Assembly: GCA_964501705.1 (NCBI GenBank)
Contig: CAZCUQ010000071.1
Span: 1 to 9,391 of the forward strand
DNA: 9,391 bases
Direction of reading: 5' to 3'
Source: RGIG4694 sp964501705
Lineage (GTDB): Bacteria > Bacillota > Clostridia > Oscillospirales > Ruminococcaceae
Numbering within the stretch: the stretch's first letter is position 1; every line of letters starts with the position of its first letter. Positions 5,534-9,391 of the stretch are shown here, piece after piece. A model generated the notes under the pieces. It made no database searches. It was not told the origin of the DNA and saw only the letters and a program-made list of their open reading frames with translations. The translations under genes and the position numbers were made by a program.

Positions 5534-6832
5534 TTATCTCTTTACGTTGAAAGCGCCCATCTGCGGATAAACAGCGCTTGCTCCGAGATCTTCCTCAATC
5601 CTGAGAAGCTGGTTGTACTTAGCGACTCTTTCGCTTCTGGAGGGAGCGCCCGTCTTGATCTGACAGGTGTTGAGCGCAACAGCGAGGTCGGCGATGGTAG
5701 TATCGGCCGTCTCGCCCGAACGGTGCGAAGAAATCGCGGTATAACCCGCCTTGTGAGCCATTTTAATGGCTTCGAGAGTTTCGGAAACGGATCCTATCTG
5801 ATTGAGTTTAATGAGTATCGAGTTGCCGGCGCCGAGGGAAATGCCCTTGGAAAGACGCTCCGTATTTGTAACGAAGAGGTCGTCTCCGACGAGCTGAACC
5901 TTTCCGCCGAGCTTTGCGGTCATTCTCTGCCAGCCTTCCCAGTCCTCTTCATCAAGACCGTCCTCAATGGAGATAATGGGATACTTCTCAACGAGAGAAG
6001 CCCAGTGGTCGATAAGCTCATCGGAAGTAAACTCCTTGCCCGACTTAGGCTGCTTGTAGAAGCCCTTTCCCTTTTCACTCTTCCATTCGGAGGAAGCGGC
6101 GTCCATAGCTATCATGAAATCCTTGCCCGGCTCATATCCGGCAGCCTTGATCGCCTCAAGGATAGTTTCGATGGTTTCTTCATCGCTTGAAAGGTTGGGA
6201 GCGAAGCCGCCCTCGTCGCCTACGGAGGTAGCAAGACCCTTGGACTTCAATATTTTAGCGAGATTGTGGAAAACCTCCGCACACCAGCGGAGACACTCCT
6301 TGAAAGAGGGAGCGCCGACAGGCATGATCATGAATTCCTGAGTATCAACAGTGTTTGTCGCGTGAGCGCCGCCGTTTAAGATATTCATCATGGGAACGGG
6401 GAGCTTGTTGCCCTGGATACCGCCGAGGAATCTGTAAAGGGGAATATCAAGAGAAGCGGCAGCGGCTCTCGCGCAGGCAATGGAAACAGCGAGGATAGCG
6501 TTTGCGCCGAGCTTGCTCTTGTCCTTGGTTCCGTCAGCCTTTATCATAGCGCCGTCAACCGCGTAGATGTCCGAAGCGTTCATGCCGCAGACAGTTTCGC
6601 TTATGACCGTGTTGATATTTTCAACAGCCTTGGTAACGCCCTTGCCGAGATATCTTGACTTATCTCCGTCACGAAGCTCAAGAGCCTCGAATTCACCCGT
6701 GGAAGCGCCGCTGGGAGCGGTTCCTCTTGCAACGGTGCCATCGGCGAGAGTAACCTCCGCCTCAACTGTCGGATTTCCTCTCGAATCAAGAATTTCTCTG
6801 CCCTTAACGCTTACAATTTCCAGATAATCCAT
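5534..6832 (-). CDS. eno: Enolase (phosphopyruvate hydratase)
   Basis: This 432-residue protein is a full-length enolase, converting 2-phosphoglycerate to phosphoenolpyruvate in glycolysis; it acts in the cytosol, normally as an oligomer. The N-terminal domain has REILDSRGNPTVE (12-24) and the mobile loop SGASTG (41-46). In the barrel, H157 (GGAHATN), general acid/base E207 (GDEGGFAP), Mg ligands D244, E290 and D317, base K342 (ILIKLNQ), H370 (SHRSGE) and K393 are all present at the classical numbering. The start is supported by AAGGAG (complement of 6844-6849), with a slightly long 11-nt spacing. It is a lone unit with its own promoter, two leader stem-loops and a terminator, divergent from secG. 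Other glycolytic genes are not next to it, unlike the gapA-pgk-tpi-pgm-eno operon of Bacillus. Confidence 0.99.
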   Translation of the reverse strand: MDYLEIVSVKGREILDSRGNPTVEAEVTLADGTVARGTAPSGASTGEFEALELRDGDKSRYLGKGVTKAVENINTVISETVCGMNASDIYAVDGAMIKADGTKDKSKLGANAILAVSIACARAAAASLDIPLYRFLGGIQGNKLPVPMMNILNGGAHATNTVDTQEFMIMPVGAPSFKECLRWCAEVFHNLAKILKSKGLATSVGDEGGFAPNLSSDEETIETILEAIKAAGYEPGKDFMIAMDAASSEWKSEKGKGFYKQPKSGKEFTSDELIDHWASLVEKYPIISIEDGLDEEDWEGWQRMTAKLGGKVQLVGDDLFVTNTERLSKGISLGAGNSILIKLNQIGSVSETLEAIKMAHKAGYTAISSHRSGETADTTIADLAVALNTCQIKTGAPSRSERVAKYNQLLRIEEDLGASAVYPQMGAFNVKR

Positions 6833-6856
6833 AATTTTAACAACTCCTTAAAATTT

Positions 6857-6907
6857 TTCCCGAAAATTCCGGGAATTTTTTTGAATCCGTCCTCAAAACG
6901 GTTTCAA
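6857..6907 (-). promoter_or_regulatory. Two stem-loops in the eno 5' UTR
   Basis: The first, 6881-6890 with 6898-6907, is a 10-position stem with one mismatch and a 7-nt loop, at about +4 to +30 of the predicted transcript. The second, TTCCCG 6857-6862 with CGGGAA 6870-6875 (6 bp, 7-nt loop), lies 7 nt upstream of the ribosome binding site. In the sense RNA neither is followed by a U-tract, so they are not eno attenuators. On the plus strand the second stem is followed by T7 and would act as a terminator for antisense transcription heading toward secG. Roles in mRNA stability or regulator binding are inferred. Confidence 0.5.
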
Positions 6908-6916
6908 CATAATTAT

Positions 6917-6945
6917 ATTTTAACATATATTACTGTTTTAGTCAA
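6917..6945 (-). promoter_or_regulatory. Promoter of eno
   Basis: On the minus strand: TTGACT (complement of 6940-6945), a 17-nt spacer ending TGT, and TAAAAT (complement of 6917-6922). Each hexamer matches five of six, and TGn gives an extended -10. The predicted start is near 6910, with a leader of about 78 nt. Confidence 0.82.
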
Positions 6946-7035
6946 GTATTTTTTTATAAATTCACCAAAATTTTAATTTCCCTGAACTGAGCGGAAAATT
7001 CTTTCTTAAAAGATCAGATTTTTTTCAAAAAACTC

Positions 7036-7064
7036 TTGATTTTTTTTTCCCTGTATGATATAAT
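7036..7064 (+). promoter_or_regulatory. secG: Promoter of secG
   Basis: TTGATT at 7036-7041, a 17-nt spacer ending TGA and a perfect TATAAT at 7059-7064 with extended -10. The predicted start is near 7071. The promoter is divergent from that of eno, with about 90 bp between the two -35 boxes. It may also supply the two downstream genes by readthrough. Confidence 0.85.
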
Positions 7065-7075
7065 ATATAAAATTA

Positions 7076-7097
7076 TGATTTTTATACATGAAAATCA
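7076..7097 (+). repeat. Stem-loop at the start of the secG transcript
   Basis: TGATTTT (7076-7082) pairs perfectly with AAAATCA (7091-7097) around an 8-nt loop, at about +6 to +27. A direct repeat ACATGAAA (7086-7093 and 7098-7105) overlaps it. The stem is AT-only apart from one G-C pair, so it is weak on its own; its location matches the stem-loops in the eno and chemoreceptor leaders. Confidence 0.35.
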
Positions 7098-7130
7098 ACA
7101 TGAAAGCTATTGTGAAAGGAAAGGTAATAA

Positions 7131-7400
7131 ATGACGATTCTTGAGATCATTTCGGGCGGGATTCTTATTGTTCTCTCCGTACTTATTATAGGAGTAACAA
7201 TTTCCCAGACCCAGAAACAGCAAAGCATGACCTCCGCCGTAAGCGGTACGAGCAATACCGACAGCTTCTACGGAAAACACGGCGGCAATACTAAGGAAAA
7301 GGCTCTCGAACGCCTCACAAAGGGTATGACGATCGTTTTCTTCATTCTTATTCTCGCCGTAAACTTTATCGACGCTTTTGCCGGAAAAATCGGACAGTAA
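7131..7400 (+). CDS. secG: Protein translocase subunit SecG
   Basis: This 89-residue membrane protein is SecG, the small auxiliary subunit of the SecYEG channel that assists SecA-driven protein export. It has two membrane helices: 5-25 (EIISGGILIVLSVLIIG...) and about 64-84 (KGMTIVFFILILAVNF...). Between them lies a cytoplasmic loop with the family's GxS and aromatic pattern (VSGTSNTDSFYGKHGG, 37-52), then a KEKALERLTK segment (55-64) leading into helix 2. Length fits SecG of Bacillota (about 75-90). GGAAAGG (7118-7124) is 6 nt before the ATG. Its position beside eno is shared with many Bacillota, but the usual followers rnr and smpB are absent here. A terminator hairpin begins 12 nt after the stop codon. 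Confidence 0.93.
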   Translation: MTILEIISGGILIVLSVLIIGVTISQTQKQQSMTSAVSGTSNTDSFYGKHGGNTKEKALERLTKGMTIVFFILILAVNFIDAFAGKIGQ

Positions 7401-7412
7401 CAAACAAATACG

Positions 7413-7441
7413 ATTCCCTGCGGACGCCGCAGGGAATTTTT
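7413..7441 (+). terminator. Intrinsic terminator after secG
   Basis: ATTCCCTGCGG (7413-7423) pairs perfectly with CCGCAGGGAAT (7427-7437) around a 3-nt loop, followed by T5 (7437-7441). The next gene starts only 11 nt after the T-run and no promoter is visible in between, so transcription of the next two genes must either pass this hairpin or begin within secG. Confidence 0.9.
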
Positions 7442-7451
7442 ATGGAAAGCC

Positions 7452-8417
7452 ATGAAATATATTTTTTTATTCAAACCCGATGAAAAGCATGAACGCGATC
7501 TCTCCCCGCTCAGGCTTGTAAGAGAAGCTTTTTCGGGCAGAGGAAAAGTCCGCGATTTCATCTTTAAAGAAGTCTTTTCCGATGACGAGATAAAAACCGC
7601 CGTCCGCCGCTATGCCGAAAAATTCCGCAAAGACGTGTGCTTTTTTGCCTGCGGAGGAAATGATATCGTTCTGTCAATGGCGGAAACTCTCGCTTTTTCG
7701 GATATTCCCATGGGGATAATCCCGTTCGGACAAAACGATCTTGCCCGTAAAATTTACGGAGAAGACTGTACTCCCGATTCAGTTTGCGCGGATATGGGAC
7801 TCTTTGAAAAGCCCGTTATGCGTTTTAAAAAAATCGACGTCGGAGAGGCTAACGGAATGATCTTCACAAATTTATTGTCGGCGGGCTTCGATGAAAAACG
7901 CTTCTCGGCAGCGCGAAGGCTTTACGAAAAGATACCGCTTAGCAGAAGAGTTTCCCGTAAGATAGGCTTTGCCTGTGCGCTTATGAGCAATAAAAAACAA
8001 AAGGCAAAGCTCTCGCTTGAGGTTTATCAGGACATTAACAGCGTAACACGCGAATTTACTTATGAGCATGAAACGGAATTCTCCCTGCTGTCGATTGCGA
8101 ATTCGGGATACTCGGAGGGAAGAAAAATTTCGGACTGTTCCTCGCTTTTCGACGGCAGACTTGAAGCGTGCATTATCTCCCCGTGCAGCTTCGCGGAGTA
8201 TCCTTACGTCAATGAAATATACAAAAGAGGCGTTGCCGATATTTCCGACAAAACCAAAGTTCTCACGGTTACGGGCGGAAAAATTTCCTCCCTCCGCGAA
8301 AAACCCATAGCTTTTCTCATTGACGGCAGATCACATACAGCCGATGAAATAAACGTTGCGGTACGCAGAAAAGCGCTGAAGATCTGCGCTCCCTATTTGA
8401 ACGAAACGGAGAAATAA
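7452..8417 (+). CDS. Divergent diacylglycerol/lipid kinase-family protein
   Basis: This 321-residue protein has the two-domain layout and length (about 300) of the bacterial DagK/YegS lipid kinase family. The N-terminal nucleotide-binding part has FFACGGNDIVLSMAETL (64-80), where the family has a GGDGT motif, and MGIIPFGQNDLARKI (87-101), where the family has PLGTGNDFAR. The C-terminal part shows the expected order: FTNLLSAGFDEK (138-149), IANSGYSEGRKISDCSSLFDGRLE (215-238, key residues G219, D234, G235, L237) and FLIDGRS (288-294). The Asp of GGDG is replaced (GGND), one residue is missing from the GTGND loop, and the C-terminal DGE reads DGR. It may be inactive as a kinase or use another substrate. 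It starts just after the secG terminator; GGAAAG (7444-7449) is only 2 nt from the ATG, so initiation looks weak. One nucleotide separates it from the next gene. Confidence 0.78.
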   Translation: MKYIFLFKPDEKHERDLSPLRLVREAFSGRGKVRDFIFKEVFSDDEIKTAVRRYAEKFRKDVCFFACGGNDIVLSMAETLAFSDIPMGIIPFGQNDLARKIYGEDCTPDSVCADMGLFEKPVMRFKKIDVGEANGMIFTNLLSAGFDEKRFSAARRLYEKIPLSRRVSRKIGFACALMSNKKQKAKLSLEVYQDINSVTREFTYEHETEFSLLSIANSGYSEGRKISDCSSLFDGRLEACIISPCSFAEYPYVNEIYKRGVADISDKTKVLTVTGGKISSLREKPIAFLIDGRSHTADEINVAVRRKALKICAPYLNETEK

Positions 8418-8418
8418 A

Positions 8419-9327
8419 ATGAAAATAAAATTCCATCTTCCCGATTTTTACGGAAATTACAGAATGAATCTTCTCTTCGCGGACGAGATAAAGCGCCGCC
8501 CCGGATTCTTTTATGACAATATTGAGATCGCTTCGTCATACGGCTGTTTCCCGCCCGCTCTGTGGAACGGCGGAAGAACCGTCGTTGGCGCGGTCAGAAG
8601 AGAAAAGATAGACTGTATCATAAAAGAATACAATTCAAGAGGTATCCCTATAAGGTATACTTTCACGAATCCTCTTGTGACCGAAAGCGATCTTGACGAC
8701 CCGTTCTGCAATATGATAACAAGAGCGGCTCACAACGGACTTAACGAAATAATCGTAAACAAACCCTGCCTTGAGGAATATATCCGCAAAAAATATCCGA
8801 AATATCCCATTATTTCTTCCACGGTAAAACAGATAGAAAATCCTGACGATTTAAACGCCGAGCTTGAAAAGGATTATAAGCTGGTCGTTCTTGACTACAA
8901 CTGGAATCACGACTATAAGACACTCGAAGCGATAGAAAAAAAGGATAAGATCGAACTTTTAATTAATCCTTACTGCACTCCGCACTGCAAAAGAAGAAAA
9001 GCACACTACGAATATCTCGGCAGGATCCAAAGAATACATAACGAGAGCGTTTTCGGAAACAATCCTTCCGCGCCCGCAATAAATGAGAAATTTTCCTGCC
9101 CGAATATGAGTATTGATTTCTATCGCGCGGGCAAGCTGGGCAATTTCATCACAAACAGACAGGTTTACGAAAAGCTTTATCCTATGGGCTACAGTAATTT
9201 CAAAATAGAGGGACGAATGATCCATGCCGCGGATATTCTCGAAAGCTTCTGCTACTATCTGATAAAGCCTGAATACCGCGATGAACTTCGACTTAAATTT
9301 CTTAAATCTCTTCTTGAAAGAAAGTAA
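8419..9327 (+). CDS. Hypothetical protein, divergent U32-peptidase-like with cysteine cluster
   Basis: I do not know a characterised homologue of this 302-residue protein. Its order of motifs resembles the U32 (collagenase-like/UbiU-UbiV/TrhP) TIM-barrel family. There is a GIPIRYTFTNPL strand (75-86), GLNEIIVNKPCLEEYIRKKYP (107-127; key residues N109, E110, I112, L118) like the U32 segment 'gvDaiiv...', IISSTVKQ (131-138), a LVVLDYN strand (155-161), KIELLINPYCTPHCKRR (177-193) where U32 has its first conserved cysteines, and FKIEGR (261-266), a strong U32 hallmark. Cysteines 186, 190 and 227, with 43 or 278 as possible fourth, could hold an iron-sulphur cluster as in UbiU/UbiV. No signal peptide or membrane helix; likely cytosolic. 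GGAG (8408-8411) lies 7 nt upstream. It is coupled to the kinase-like gene and closed by a terminator, so the two probably act in one process, still unknown. Confidence 0.7.
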   Translation: MKIKFHLPDFYGNYRMNLLFADEIKRRPGFFYDNIEIASSYGCFPPALWNGGRTVVGAVRREKIDCIIKEYNSRGIPIRYTFTNPLVTESDLDDPFCNMITRAAHNGLNEIIVNKPCLEEYIRKKYPKYPIISSTVKQIENPDDLNAELEKDYKLVVLDYNWNHDYKTLEAIEKKDKIELLINPYCTPHCKRRKAHYEYLGRIQRIHNESVFGNNPSAPAINEKFSCPNMSIDFYRAGKLGNFITNRQVYEKLYPMGYSNFKIEGRMIHAADILESFCYYLIKPEYRDELRLKFLKSLLERK

Positions 9328-9355
9328 TAAAACCGCCTTTTTCGGGCGGTTTTAT
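9327..9355 (+). terminator. Intrinsic terminator of the kinase-like/U32-like pair
   Basis: An 11-bp perfect stem (9327-9337 with 9345-9355; core CCGCC/GGCGG) with a 7-nt loop begins at the last base of the stop codon, and its 3' arm passes into a T-rich run. It closes the two-gene unit. A-tract and T-tract symmetry could let it work on both strands. Confidence 0.9.
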
Positions 9356-9391
9356 ATTTAGTCAGCGACATTAGAAATTTGACTTGAAGTC

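Noticed and set aside
7107..7403. 98-codon open frame antisense to secG
   Set aside because: It is a shadow of secG on the opposite strand, with no promoter or ribosome binding site.
9379..9384. TTGACT near the right edge as a -35 box
   Set aside because: The window ends before any -10 could be seen.
1..9391. CRISPR array, insertion sequence, prophage or integrative element
   Set aside because: No regularly spaced repeats, transposase, integrase or phage genes were found, and gene style is even throughout.

Overview
The window looks like chromosomal housekeeping DNA from a low- to mid-GC Gram-positive bacterium of the Clostridia. Reasons are the AT-rich intergenic DNA, strong GGAGG-type ribosome binding sites, near-consensus sigma-A promoters that mostly carry an extended -10 (TGn), an L10-type leader RNA in front of rplJ, and an enolase-secG neighbourhood like that of Bacillota. 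Assignment to the Oscillospiraceae/Ruminococcus group is an inference from protein style only. I see no insertion sequence, phage gene, CRISPR array or pseudogene.

Layout, left to right. A tRNA-Pro (anticodon GGG) runs off the left edge on the minus strand with its own consensus promoter. A plus-strand GNAT acetyltransferase has its own promoter and meets the minus-strand rplJ-rplL operon at a shared bidirectional terminator. rplJL is preceded by a promoter, an L10 autoregulatory leader and an attenuator hairpin. About 190 bp without a gene follows. Then come three minus-strand single-gene units: galE (UDP-glucose 4-epimerase), a transmembrane methyl-accepting chemotaxis protein, and eno (enolase). 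secG lies divergently from eno on the plus strand. It is followed, after a good terminator hairpin, by two closely coupled plus-strand genes: a divergent member of the diacylglycerol/lipid kinase family, and a 302-residue protein that I read as a divergent U32-peptidase-like protein with a cysteine cluster. A strong terminator closes the pair.

How they work together. Most genes are independently controlled single-gene units for translation (tRNA-Pro, L10, L7/L12), glycolysis (enolase), nucleotide-sugar supply (GalE), protein export (SecG) and chemotaxis. The least understood part is 7413-9355: a kinase-fold gene whose hallmark ATP/Mg motifs have changed, starting 11 nt after a terminator and one nucleotide upstream of a U32-like gene. 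Control features worth attention are the rplJ attenuator with a candidate antiterminator, an 8-bp inverted repeat over the galE -35 box, and stem-loops at about +4 to +30 of three separate transcripts (eno, secG, chemoreceptor).
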